NCBI GenBank assembly: GCA_023213315.1 | Contig: JAKCPI010002633.1 | Coordinates: 78,471-142,470, forward strand | Source: Euborellia annulipes | Lineage: Eukaryota; Arthropoda; Insecta; Dermaptera; Anisolabididae | DNA: 64,000 bases | Reading direction: 5' to 3' | Part shown: positions 53,033 through 62,524 of the stretch, one piece after another | Numbering within the stretch: the stretch's first letter is position 1 | Layout: each line of letters opens with the position of its first letter | Made by a program: the position numbers and the translations under genes | Notes under the pieces: generated by a model | Told to the model about the DNA's origin: nothing | Database searches by the model: none | Seen by the model: only the letters and a program-made list of their open reading frames with translations

Positions 53033-53178
53033 TTGGGGGGAGGGAAATCGTCTGCTTAGTACCTGTAGAGCCTACTACTACTGTTTATAAATAAAGCCAA
53101 ACGGTTTTTATGTACAGTGAGTTCCAAAGTTAGAGAACACTTATGCGTTTTCCCATATGATAATTTCATTGTTTTTGT
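53033..53178 (+). repeat. direct repeat DR, right copy
   Basis: Near-identical to 51871-52022, apart from a small deletion in GCTTAGTACCTGTAGAG and an AAGCCAA insertion. Together they bracket the two CTTTCTC copies. Confidence 0.8.
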
Positions 53179-53479
53179 TTTTTTAATATGAACATTTTTT
53201 TAATGAATCAAATGTTAAATAGAATTCCAATCAAGATTTGCATTTTATTTTATATAAAGACAATGAAATAATCCCAATAGACAACGCATGGGGGTGCTGT
53301 AACTGTTCAGTGTAGTCATTTTAGTAAGAGTAATCTTCTTTGTAAGACAATTAATTAAACTTTAAAAAGGAAAAATAAATTTAAATGAAACAATAACAAT
53401 TTTTTATTTTTAATAAAAGGGCATAGGATGGAGTTTGATTAATTAGTGAATTCAGCTCTTTTCTCCCTTCTCTCTCATG

Positions 53480-53720
53480 TTAAAATTAATTCTCTAGATT
53501 TGGCGTGTATTATTCGCGAGTGGATAATTAACGATCAGTTGGCAGTCGATTCGACTAATTAAATGTAATCGTCGTTTTGCGCGATGGAGCGGAGAGAGAA
53601 AATCGCGGAATTGCAAGGGGAATAGAGATGGATAATAATGGTGGGGTTGGTTGGTTGGATGGTTGTTGCTATCGAGGGTAGGCAACTCAACTCGACCCAC
53701 TCCTCTTATAGTCAAATATT
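53480..53720. promoter_or_regulatory. CpG-containing unique patch, candidate regulatory DNA or 5' exon
   Basis: Contains ATTCGCGAGTGG, homeodomain-type TAATTA sites (GATAATTAACGATC, CGACTAATTAAATG), GTCGTTTTGCGCGATGGAGC and GGTTGGTTGGTTGGATGG. It is unique in the window. A minus-strand frame (53494-53715) and a short plus-strand ATG frame (MERREKIAELQGE then stop) are not recognised. Confidence 0.25.
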
Positions 53721-53850
53721 AATTTTCAATGAATCTCAATTTAACAACTGTTCTGCTGTTTCAACGGTTGGTTTATTTTCGCATAAAATAATCAAATGTA
53801 GCTGGTTGTATATTTTAATCTAAAAATGTTTAAAATAAAAAAAAAAAAGG

Positions 53851-53965
53851 TAAAAATTGTTGTTGGCTCTGTCGTCTACACGGGCCTTTTAACGTGGCAA
53901 CGTCTTTTGCCTGACTTCAAACTATTTTTACTTTCTATTACCTATATAGGAATTAAAAAGAGAGC
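53851..53965 (-). repeat. repeat D next to a CTTTCTC end
   Basis: AATTGTTGTTGGCTCTGTC, GTGGCAACGTCTTTTGCCTG, ACTTCAAACTATTTTTACTT and TCTATTACCTATATAGG. The same block in reverse lies at 63290-63412. Confidence 0.65.
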
Positions 53966-54032
53966 AGAGAAATTTTTGATGGAGGGGGGGGGAAGAAATT
54001 TTTTTTCAAAAATTTGAAAAATTTAAGATTAT

Positions 54033-54112
54033 TATTATTATAGGGTATTTATAAATCATTTTGTTTTGTTTTTTTTTTTATTATTATTTATTATTATTAT
54101 TATTTTTGGGTA
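54033..54112. repeat. ATT microsatellite-like tract
   Basis: TTATTATTATTA runs interrupted by T homopolymers; GGGTATTTATAAATCATTTT occurs twice as a short direct repeat. Confidence 0.65.
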
Positions 54113-54225
54113 TTTATAAATCATTTTAGTTTTTTTTTTTTTTAGCTAGAGTAAATTATTATATTTTACTTTCTCTTCTATGAAATATAATTTGTATTAT
54201 AGGGCTTAAATATCTAGTCATGGCT

Positions 54226-54405
54226 TGGGCCCCATGGGGGGGGGGGGGATTTGAACCCCAAATCCCATAATAGATTTAGACCCACTACAGAAATTTTTTT
54301 GGGGTGAAAATATATGTTATATATATATATATATATATATATTGTGATGAATCTCGCGGGCCGGAAAACTGTTCAAGGCGGGTCGCGGGTTGACCACCCC
54401 TTATG
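54226..54405. mobile_element. G/C-tract hAT-like fragment with TA microsatellite
   Basis: GGGCCCCATGG, a G-run and GATTTGAACCCCAAATCCC at the left. Right end GGCGGGTCGCGGGTTGACC, ACCCCTTA; its reverse AGGGGTGGTCAACCCGCG resembles a common hAT end. A TA dinucleotide run occupies about 54315-54342. No duplication was established. Confidence 0.4.
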
Positions 54406-54547
54406 TACAGTAAGAGACCATATTAAAGTACACTCAGGTTTTCTCATGTGATTATTTTAGCTATTATTTTTTTTTAATATAAATTTTTTTTTTTAGAAAC
54501 TAGTAGTTCAAACGCCGAAGGGAATTTCAATGAATATTTAATTCATA

Positions 54548-54632
54548 TAAATTAAAAATCTCGACATCGAATTTTTGACTTGATCGCAATACTTTCTATA
54601 TATATTTCATATATAGGGTAAGAGAAAGTAAA
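54548..54632 (-). repeat. CTTTCTC repeat end fragment
   Basis: AATCTCGACATCGAATTTTTG, then ACTTTCTATATATATTTC and GGGTAAGAGAAAGTA. Confidence 0.65.
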
Positions 54633-54639
54633 AAAGCTC

Positions 54640-55490
54640 TAATTAAATAAAGAAATTCAGCCGATGGCTTAGGGCTTAGCACCCCTAAAAGTCGTGATAA
54701 ATCCGGCCCTGTCAGAATCATCAGACACAAAAATCGTTAATCCTTTATCTGAATTTTTTATGATCACAAAATTTTTTACTCCATATTCAGAGGCATCCCC
54801 TGTGTATTGCCCTGAATCTGCCCTTAAAAAGGACCACCTATGTTAGTTTTATTTTCTTCCAAAAAAATAAATATACAATATTTTTGAACTCGCAATTCGA
54901 AGGGGTTAATTATACTTGGATGAATTTCCATTTTCATTCCCAAGTTTGGATAAATTTCCCATGTGGTGGTGAATTTGAAATCAGAATTAATCCTCCTTCT
55001 TATTTAGATCTTGTAAGATAAAAAATTATCAAAATTAAGCTCGTTTTTTTTTTTAACTTTTTTAATCTCGAAGATGACAGTTTTTTTTTTTTTATAAAGA
55101 CTAATTTGGAAGGCTGAATCATAAAAAGCCCCTCCTGCTCTCTTGTCTGCTGATAGGTATCATTTTATCAAAGCGAAGCTTTTATTAAATTCTCTATCAA
55201 TATTGACAGGAAAGAATTTCCTTTTACTGCTAAACTCTCTCCAAATCTCATATAACTCAACCAATCGGAATTAATATTCAAAGGCATTTTTCAAATAGCG
55301 TTTCGTTCGTTCTTCTGTTTTATTTTTTTATTTATTTTTTTTAGTCTATGTTTAAATTTATTTGATGAAGAACTCCGAAAAATGCAAATGAAATCTATAT
55401 AGAGATGTGATCCATTTATTCCGCATCAATAAAATATTGTTTTCGAATTTGAAATTTCTCAAAAAAAATAATAAATTCATCTTTAAATGC
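54640..55490. other. AT-rich non-coding stretch
   Basis: Nothing recognised. Confidence 0.45.
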
Positions 55491-55496
55491 CATACC

Positions 55497-55889
55497 CAGG
55501 GCCGCAGACAGGGGGGGGGCAGAAGGGGCTATATCCCCGGGGCCCGGGAGTATTGCGCTCCCACCTTAAAATTCTAATAAAAAATAATTCTCATGGTTAA
55601 AATTTCAATTAAAAAAATCATTTTCTTGAAATTTTTTTCTCAGGGGGCCCGGTCCCTTTAAGCTCAAATCAAGTTTGATCTTCTCACGACTCAGGATAGC
55701 TAAAAACGCAGATTTCACTGGCTAATTTTCAAAAAATTTTCCATACCCCCAGATTCCCCCGGAAGTCGTGTGTCCGGATCTGGCCTCGATAAATTATTGT
55801 AACTCTTTGTTTTTTTTTTTTTTTTTTTTTTTGGGGGGGGGCGTATCAGTAAGTAGCCCCGGGGCCCGTCAAGTCTGACTGCGGCCCTG
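55497..55889. mobile_element. hAT-type MITE, CAGGGCCGCAG family
   Basis: Ends CAGGGCCGCAGACAG and CTGACTGCGGCCCTG; perfect 8-bp duplication GCCATACC (55489-55496, 55890-55897). Inside, ATCCCCGGGGCCCGGGAG near the left end is mirrored by CCCCGGGGCCCGTCAAG near the right, and CAGGGGGCCCGGTCCC lies mid-element. A short minus-strand frame is not a transposase. Confidence 0.92.
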
Positions 55890-56221
55890 GCCATACCCAA
55901 AAAGAGTTTTTTTTTTTTTTTTTTTTATAAATCCCCAAAGACAATTTTAATTGTGTTCAGTGATGGTTAGGGCTGTAGCAAGAAGGAGATATGAGATCTA
56001 AACCTTCACTCCAACTAAGAAATTTAAAAAATACGGGTAGTGTTATAATTTTAAAAACAGTTTGAAAGGAATACGGGCAAAAATTTTTTCTGTTTTTTTT
56101 TTTTTTTTTAAGTAATTTTTAGCATTATAGATCTCGCCTCTTGTACTAGAGATAAGAGATTTCCCGAGTAACGCAATTTTTATAAAATTATCTATATTGG
56201 GTACCAAATAATTTATAAAAA

Positions 56222-56745
56222 ATCTGGTATGACTGGTCGGACACCACACAACTTTCTCTTACCTTCGGCAATCGAAAGTTGTGTTCTGTGCTTTCACACC
56301 AGATTTTTTTGTGTCGAGATATATTTAGTTTCCACCGATATATTAAAATTCAAGATGTAAAATTTATAAGTTTAGGCAAATATTTATATTTTGTTACCAT
56401 GGCAACCATTTCTCCTATCTTTCCTATGAAGTACATGAGTAAAGTAGTCTTCAAACAATTTTGAGAGCAAAATGAGAATATACATTTTAGAGAGCATCTA
56501 AAAAATAATTGATTTTTTAATTAGAATAGTTAGAACGAATTTTTAGAAAAAACTGAAAAAGTGCATCAGTAAAGTACTAGTACTCTTTGGCGGATTTTGT
56601 TCAAAAGCTTTGTGTCACGTGCCAAGGAGATCCCTAACTTAAATATAAAATTTCAACCTCCTAGCTCTTTTCGTTCTTGAAATTTTTTATTCACAGACAC
56701 ACAGACAGACCATGTCGCGAAAACCACTTTTTTGGATTCAGGGGA
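56222..56745 (-). repeat. CTTTCTC repeat, minus strand
   Basis: Terminal hairpin (56222-56312), TTACCATGGCAACCATTTC, AGTAAAGTACTAGTACTC, GTGTCACGTGCC, CACAGACACACAGACAGACC and ATGTCGCGAAAACCAC. It is cut off by a SINE head. Confidence 0.8.
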
Positions 56746-56802
56746 AACCCGCGACCCGAACAAATAGCCAGCACGCTAACCACTACACCAAGGCCCTGGA
56801 GT
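56746..56802 (-). mobile_element. SINE head fragment
   Basis: In reverse complement CAGGGCCTTGGTGTAGTGG, TTAGCGTGCTGGC and GTCGCGGGTTTCCC: A- and B-box-bearing tRNA-derived head. Only the head is present. Confidence 0.6.
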
Positions 56803-58110
56803 CAAAATATATTTTAATTACATCTCAGTTGATGAGGCTTTCTGTTGTTTATTTAATCGAAATGGTATTGTCTAGAAAAAAGGGCGCAAAGCTCTATTTG
56901 TTAAACCCTCGACCCTTAATGTTCTTAATCTTTTTCCTGATTTATTTTTTTAGGTTACGAATAAACATTAAACATAGATTTAAGCCATTTCACCCTTGTA
57001 TTAGATTAACACAAAATTTAGGTCAGCGAAACTTTCCCGGATTTATTCCCAATCCTAGCCTCTTAATAAAATAGCTCTTTGAAAGTGTTTTTATCCATTA
57101 TATAAAAATAAAATCTTAAAAAAAAACGCTATATAGATTAAAATAAATGTTGTTTGGATTTAAAGGTTGCGTGAATACCGCATTTATCCTTTTCCCGATA
57201 GCATCAAATTCTAAATCTAGAAATGTTATTTAACTAAATATAAAGACAGAATTTAAAAGGGGTATAATTATATATAGAAAGAATAATAAATTACTTATTT
57301 AGAAGCCAAATTGATTAAGTTCAATTTTTAAATTATTCAAAATTTGTTTGTGTAAAAGTAGCTAGGGAAAGCCCAGAAAGAATAATAAATAATTCTTTGA
57401 ATGTTTCCGGTCAAAATTTATTTTAAGAGGCTTTCCGAAAGTTGTCATTGAGAATATTTTGTTGTCAAAATATCATTGGGTTGCAAAAATTAGTGCTCTA
57501 AAATTGAAAATTTCTATTTAATTATTTTTATTTTTACTTTTTAATAAATATTTATTCAATACTTTTCTAGATTTAACTCTAAATGAATCCAATTTGATTG
57601 AATGTAAAGTTTTCAAATCCCTGAAAATTTCTCGTTAACTGAATTACAGGTTAATAATAAATTATTTTTTTTTTTGCGTTTGAAATTGAAATGTTGTTAC
57701 TAATTACCTAATTAGTTTGAATTAAAGGATAATTGAAAATTATGTAATTATGTGAAACCAAATGCTATACGCTAATAAAGTTATTTAATCAAGATTATGT
57801 CGTAGAAGAGAGAGAGAGGGAAAGATTTATCAAAAAAAGAGAAGGGGAGGTAGGGGCTGAAACACAATTCAAACGAAATCTATGATTCATAAAGCAGGAA
57901 AAATCTAACATATTTTTTTTAAGACCTTCAAAAAAAGCTATTGTTTTTTTTTTTTTTTTTTTTTTTTTTTGCTTTAATGAATGTTTAGTTTTCGGAATAA
58001 ATTAATCAGAAACTGAGCATCTGGAGGTTTTTTTTTTTTATAAATGAGAAGAATGTGTCAATAAGAATATAAAAAAAATGTATGTAAATTAATATCTTTA
58101 TTTGTATCCC
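56803..58110. other. AT-rich non-coding stretch
   Basis: A T-run at about 57942-57970. The plus-strand frame starting at 56712 runs from the repeat through the SINE head into unique DNA and is not a gene. Nothing else is seen. Confidence 0.45.
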
Positions 58111-58126
58111 AACTAATTTTTTTTAG

Positions 58127-58238
58127 CTACGTGAAATACTATGATACAGGAATTGCTCTCCTGGATGGTCTACTTCATAACAGTGCTACACAAACAGTTT
58201 ATCAAGACCCCCAGAGAACTTTAGTGGGTGCCCCATAA
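58127..58238 (+). CDS. possible terminal coding exon, unknown protein
   Basis: A splice-acceptor-like stretch CCCAACTAATTTTTTTTAG (branch-point-like CTAAT plus pyrimidine run and AG at 58125-58126) precedes an open frame of 37 codons ending at TAA. It reads YVKYYDTGIALLDGLLHNSA then TQTVYQDPQRTLVGAP. Codon composition is balanced and amino-acid content protein-like, unlike the Lys/Ile/Phe-rich chance frames nearby. No family was recognised. No upstream exon or polyadenylation signal was identified and the antisense frames are shorter. A chance open frame or a relic of a transposon cannot be excluded. Confidence 0.35.
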
Positions 58239-58345
58239 TTAAAGGAATTTATAGGACAAAATACTAAGGCTTAAGGCGATTGAAGAAAATTTTCTTCTGT
58301 GGCCTTAGATGCCAAAAAAGACCTTAAACCAATTAAGAAAAAAAA

Positions 58346-58665
58346 ATATCGGTAATCGAAAGTTGTGTTCTGTGCTTGTCACACCAGATTTTTTGTGTCG
58401 AGATATATTTAGTTTCCGCCGATATAAAATTTATAAACAGAGAAAAATATTTTTATTTTGTTACCATGGCAACCATTTCTCCTATCTAGTACAAGAGTAA
58501 AGGGTGCTTCAAACAATTTTGAGAGCAAAATGAGAATATACATTTGAAAGAGCACCTAAAAAAATAATTGATTTTTGAATTTTAATCAAAATTAATTGAG
58601 AAAAAAACTGAAAAAGTACATCAGTAAAGTACTAGTATTTTTTGTTTAAAAGCTTGGCCATTTTT
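58346..58665 (-). repeat. CTTTCTC repeat, 5' part deleted
   Basis: CGGTAATCGAAAGTTGTG, CTTGTCACACCAGATTTT, TTACCATGGCAACCATTTC and CAGTAAAGTACTAGTA. Only half of the terminal hairpin is present. Confidence 0.75.
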
Positions 58666-58839
58666 ATTTTAAATACGACGTTAAAATATTAAAGGCACCC
58701 CCTAGACATGACATTAATTTTTAACACTATTTACTAAATTGATGTTTTTTGGCTGTGGAGATTTACTCAGGATTCGCAGGGACTTTGCAGCCAGGAGATA
58801 AAATAAAAAAATATTTTATTTAATTTTTTATTTGCCAAC

Positions 58840-58869
58840 GTTTCGGTCGCCAATCACGACCTTCATCAG
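58840..58869 (-). ncRNA. hammerhead ribozyme core, left arm
   Basis: Minus strand CTGATGA, extra A, helix II GGTCG/CGACC with loop TGATTGG, GAAAC, then GTT. Same sequence as the right-arm copy apart from the cleavage triplet and flanks. Confidence 0.7.
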
Positions 58870-58970
58870 GAATATTGTTTATATGTGTTTTTGGGGGTCG
58901 CCAATCACGACCTTCAATCACGACCTTCATCAGGACAAATATTGTCAATATTGTATAGCATATAATTGAC

Positions 58971-59017
58971 ATTTGCCCTGATGAAGGTCGTGATTGGCGA
59001 CCGAAACGTCGGCAAAT
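58971..59017 (+). ncRNA. hammerhead ribozyme, best copy in the window
   Basis: Helix I is perfect over seven pairs: ATTTGCC (58971-58977) with GGCAAAT (59011-59017). Core CTGATGA (58978-58984), extra A, helix II GGTCG/CGACC closed by TGATTGG, GAAAC (59003-59007), GTC. Predicted cleavage is after C59010. Helix III is only the self-complementary ACGT, so a dimer is needed. Confidence 0.8.
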
Positions 59018-59272
59018 AAAATTTAATGAAAGATTTTTTATTTAATCTCCTGGCTGCAAAGTCCCTTCGAATCCTGACTACTAAATGTTAACGCTTTGTC
59101 TTTAAAGTTTTTGTTTACAGAATAGCTATTTTAGGCAAGGAAGTGTTAAAATGAATTAATGTTGTTTACAGTTGTTAAAAGTTAACGTTTTTGCTTGGAG
59201 AAATAAAAGTTAACGTTTTTGCTTAGAGAATAGACAAATTAAGTGTTAAAAATGTTAATTTTTAAATAAACC

Positions 59273-59464
59273 TGAGGATGTGGTATATTGGGCAACCAAG
59301 GTGAATAATAAAAATATAGATATTTTTTATTATTCAACGTTTCAAGTGCCACTAATCATCAATTTTGTCGTGATGATGAATGAGATCGGCATTCGAAAGC
59401 TGACAAAATATAGAATTTTATTTTTATTTTTCACCTTGGCTGCCCATATACACCACTTCCTCAT
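59273..59464. mobile_element. hammerhead-type hairpin, degenerate
   Basis: Arms TGAGGATGTGGTATATTGGG, CAACCAAGGTGAATAA and the complement TTCACCTTGGCTGCCCATAT, ACACCACTTCCTCA. Inside, CAACGTTTCAAGTGCC and GATCGGCATTCGAAAG are mutated hammerhead remnants. The outer terminus GAGGATGT and the GGCTGCC box match intact family members. Confidence 0.6.
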
Positions 59465-59685
59465 ATTATAATAATTAGGCCATCAATTTTTCAATTTTCA
59501 TATATTTTGTAAATATTTAACCCAAACACATTTTTTTTTTCCTATTAAAAAACATGATTTGAGAAAGACGCACGCACCAGACTAGAAAAAATATCTGCCT
59601 AATCAAATTATTTAGAATGATGAAGGAAGAGAGGATGTCAGCCAAAAAGGAGCCTCTATCGAATAAAAATCTCCAATCAGAAAAC

Positions 59686-59718
59686 GTTTCGGGTTTAATT
59701 AGATAAAACCATCATCAG
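59686..59718 (-). ncRNA. hammerhead core, left arm
   Basis: Minus strand CTGATGA, T, GGTTT/AAACC helix II with one mismatch next to the core, GAAAC, GTT. Four helix I pairs (AGAA with TTCT). Confidence 0.6.
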
Positions 59719-60031
59719 TTCTTTAGAGATTATTGGCAATCTCAAGATGCACACCATTGAGATGCAGATAGAGTTGTTATATATAAACATATACAAAATT
59801 ATATAAAAATACAAAATTTGCATATCAGTTGTCAGATGCTCATCAGTCAACACGGCCAAGTCTCAAATGTATAGTATATAATTATTAGACTTGGCCGTGT
59901 TGACTGATGAGCATCTGACAACTGATATGCAAATTTTGTATTTTTATATAATTTTGTATATGTTTATATATAACAACTCTATCTGCATCTCAATGGTGTG
60001 CATCTTGAGATTGCCAATAATCTCTAAAGAA

Positions 60032-60064
60032 CTGATGATGGTTTTATCTAATTAAACCCGAAAC
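60032..60064 (+). ncRNA. hammerhead core, right arm
   Basis: Exact mirror of 59686-59718: CTGATGA, T, GGTTT...AAACC, GAAAC, GTT. Confidence 0.6.
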
Positions 60065-60180
60065 GTTTTCTGATTGGAGATTTTTATTCGATAGAGGCTC
60101 CTTTTTTGGCTGACATCCTCTCTTCCTTCATCATTCTAATTGCTGAACAGCCACTTCTATTATCAACATCAAATTATTTA

Positions 60181-60900
60181 TTCAGATAAAAAAAAAAAAT
60201 AAAATCAAACAGCCGAATTTGGACAGTGCAGAAAAAAAGAACCATTCGGATTCTTGCCTCTGAATTCTTAGAAATCCCCAGCCTTTTCTGAGAGAGAGAA
60301 CTTGATTTGTTCATTCGAGCCACGCACAAAAGTGCAGTACACAAACAATAATCTCTACTTTGAAATGTTGTCGAGTTGTTGTTTAGGAAAAACAATCCCC
60401 CCGTGACAACGTAATAGAGGAAAATACCATATATACTGTATAATACATAAGTAAAACCAACCCACCGATTATACTGCATTATTTAGAAACTAAGTTTCAC
60501 CTTTAAATATTTACGCCGACAAAACCAACCAACCACCGTCAAAAGAGAGGGGAAAATATGTTTTCTAAATTAATTCTGTAATTAATACCCTTTATCTTTC
60601 GGTTAAAATCAAACTAGTGAGCAATAAAAATATTATAGTAATAAACTAAAATAAAAAAAAAATAATTATTTTTTTTTATTTGTTCTACCTTTAATTATGA
60701 TATATATACTCAAGTGCAATAAAATATTAAGATTAGATTGATTCATATATGATAAATTATAACGAGGGAAAATAAAAGTTGTCAAATGTCATTTTTGTGT
60801 TTGGATTATTATTTATATTTTTATATGCTCTTTATCTTTGATCTTTTTTTTTTAATTAGGTTTGGCTTTTAGTCTCCTGTATGCAAAAAATTTTCATCTT
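60181..60900. other. unique stretch, slightly GC-richer at the left
   Basis: A 101-codon minus-strand frame (60174-60479) has an aromatic-rich membrane-like start but no recognisable domain, and its end overlaps the target duplication of the neighbouring element. Treated as unsupported. The rest is AT-rich. Confidence 0.35.
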
Positions 60901-60903
60901 TGA

Positions 60904-61200
60904 GGGTCGTTCACATATTACATAACGCGTTAGGGGAGGGGAGGGGGGGTTCTGGGCAAAACATTACTAATTGTGACATGGGGGACCTTTGATGAGACTT
61001 GTATATCTACTAAAAAAAAAAAAGTAAAATTTGTATAGAAAATTTTATCATTGATTATGGAGCGATATTATGGGGGCGGGGTATTTCTATGTTGTGTCAT
61101 AATATTTGTAGGGGGTTAGTTTGTATGTGACTAATAGTGACGGGAGGGGGGGGAGAGAATATCGTCAAAAAAGGCGTGACGTAATATGCGGACGTCCCTT
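60904..61200. mobile_element. MITE with AGGGTCGTTCACATATTA ends
   Basis: Left end AGGGTCGTTCACATATTACA then TAACGCG; right end GGCGTGACGTAATATGCGG then ACGTCCCT: an imperfect inverted repeat of about 28 bp. G-rich islands occur between (GGGGAGGGGAGGGGGGG, GGGGGCGGGG). This AGGGTCGTCCA-type end with TACGTCACGC recurs in arthropod genomes. The duplication was not resolved. Confidence 0.6.
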
Positions 61201-61239
61201 GATGTACCAGTCATATTATTTTATTTTGTGAATATTTAT

Positions 61240-61410
61240 AACGCCTTGTCATCTTCAGTATAAAAGTATGATTTTGGTTTCAAAACACTCACTCGTATGT
61301 TTGAAAAATAATTTTTACACATTTTTTTCGAAAGGAGCTCTCAATCAAATCACATCAATATTTTTGTACTGAAGAAGTCCAGGTGTTATGCTAGTAGAAA
61401 TAATTACAAA
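61240..61410. repeat. weak hammerhead-like remnants
   Basis: GTCATCTTCAGTATAAAAG on one side and TACTGAAGAAGTCCAGG on the other suggest a decayed inverted pair of CTGAAGA boxes. No GAAAC box remains. Confidence 0.25.
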
Positions 61411-61510
61411 ATAAAGTAATATGGAAGTGGTCAATTTAAAGATGGAGTTTTAATCTCCTTATGTAATTTATATGTCGTCCAGCGATGATAATTTTCAATT
61501 AATAAAATTT

Positions 61511-62195
61511 TTACTTTCTCTTACATCTATATAAATGTTAATATATAGAGAGAGAAAGTGTGGGATCCATGTCAAAAATTCGAAGTCGAGATTTTGATGG
61601 ATATACACGTTTTGAGGTCCCCTGAATCCAAAAAAGTGGTTTTCGCGACATGGTCTGTCTGTCTGTGTGTGGTCTGTCTGGGTTCAATTTAAAGCAGATG
61701 GAATTTAGCTAGGAGGTTGAAATTTTATATTTAAGTTAGGCACCCACCTGAGGCGTGAAAATAAGCTTTTAATCAAAATCGGCTAAAGAGTACGTGAAAC
61801 TAGTACTAGTACTAGTACTTTACTGATGTACTTTTTCAGTTTTTTTCGATTTTCTCAAAATTGGCTCCAACGATTTTTTTTTTAAATTCATAAATCAATT
61901 ATTTTTTAGATGCTCTTTTAAATGTATATTCTCATTTTGTGATTGAAATCTTCTAAAGACCACTTTACTCTTGTACTCCATAGAAAAGATAGGAGAAATG
62001 GTTGCCATGGTAACAAAATATAAATATTTTCCCATACTTATAAATTTTACATCTTGAAATTCGAATGTACCGTACTGTTGGAAACTAAATATATCTCGAC
62101 ACAAAAAATCTGGTGTGAAAAGCACAGAACACAACTTTCTCTTTTGAAGGGTAAGAGAAAGTTGTGTGCTGTCCGACCAGTAACACCAGATTTTT
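61511..62195 (+). repeat. CTTTCTC repeat, reference copy
   Basis: Full-length copy used to define the family. Start TTACTTTCTCTTACATC with an AT palindrome. Then CGAAGTCGAGATTTTGATGG, ACACGTTTTGAGGTCCCC, GGTTTTCGCGACATGGTC, a CTGT microsatellite, an AGTACTAGTACTAGTACTTT run, GGTTGCCATGGTAACAAA and ATTTTACATCTTGAAATTC. It ends in the hairpin CTGGTGTGAAAAGCACAG / CTGTCCGACCAGTAACACC. Frames are short and not conserved among copies. Confidence 0.85.
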
Positions 62196-62324
62196 GATAA
62201 AGTGGTTGTAGTTTTTTGAAAAAAATATCTATTTTGTTATATCCTGATTACCTGAGTTATTTAATTATATCACCTTCTTTATTTCAAAGCATAAAACAAG
62301 GAAAATAATAACAAACTTGATAAA

Positions 62325-62518
62325 TCATTGGTGATTTACTTTGTCATAAAAGAGATGGACATATCTCTTCTTTATCTCTTCTATAATTGTCTAGCTTAGC
62401 TGTTATTAATGCAAGTATAAAAACATACATTATACATGTACAATAAACAATTATAAAAGAGAGATATACTGTATTTCCATCGTTTTTATGACAAACTAAG
62501 TCACCATCAATCTAATAA
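62325..62518. repeat. inverted repeat, MITE-like
   Basis: ATTGGTGATTTACTTTGTC, ATAAAAGAGATGG and CATATCTCT on the left are mirrored by AGAGATATACTG, CCATCGTTTTTATGAC and AAACTAAGTCACCATCAAT on the right. Arms are about 45 bp. Confidence 0.65.
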
Positions 62519-62524
62519 TGTATT

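Larger units (their letters stand above)
58768..59076. mobile_element. hammerhead hairpin retroposon
   Basis: Arms CAGGATTCGCAGGGACTTTG, CAGCCAGGAGATAAAATAAA and their complements (TTTAATCTCCTGGCTGCAAA, GTCCC, CGAATCCTG). Each arm holds a hammerhead (58840-58869 minus, 58978-59007 plus). Between them the strings GTCGCCAATCACGACCTTC and ATCACGACCTTCATCAGG are duplicated (58887-58934), so the minus-strand hammerhead has a partial extra copy. Confidence 0.82.
59615..60167 (+). mobile_element. hammerhead hairpin retroposon, 250-bp arms, 13-bp duplication
   Basis: Flanks ATCAAATTATTTA are identical at 59602-59614 and 60168-60180. The arms (59614-59863, 59887-60137) match over about 250 bp with a single A-run length difference as read, around a 23-nt loop. 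They include AGAGGATGTCAGCCAAAAAG, GATGCAGATAGAGTTGTTAT and GAGCATCTGACAACTGATAT. Each arm carries a hammerhead. The right side has the extra 30-bp tail AATTGCTGAACAGCCACTTC. This is the youngest-looking member. Confidence 0.9.

Noticed and set aside
51871..53178. LTR retrotransposon
   Set aside because: The direct repeats lack TG...CA ends and enclose only two CTTTCTC repeats; tandem duplication is simpler.
54310..54345. TATA box at the TA run
   Set aside because: It is a TA microsatellite inside a hAT-like fragment, not a promoter element.
56712..57074. 120-codon plus-strand open frame
   Set aside because: It begins in a CTTTCTC repeat, crosses a SINE head and continues in unique DNA; a mosaic of repeats cannot be one gene.
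60174..60479. 101-codon minus-strand frame with membrane-like start
   Set aside because: No recognisable domain, and its end overlaps a target-site duplication; no splice support.
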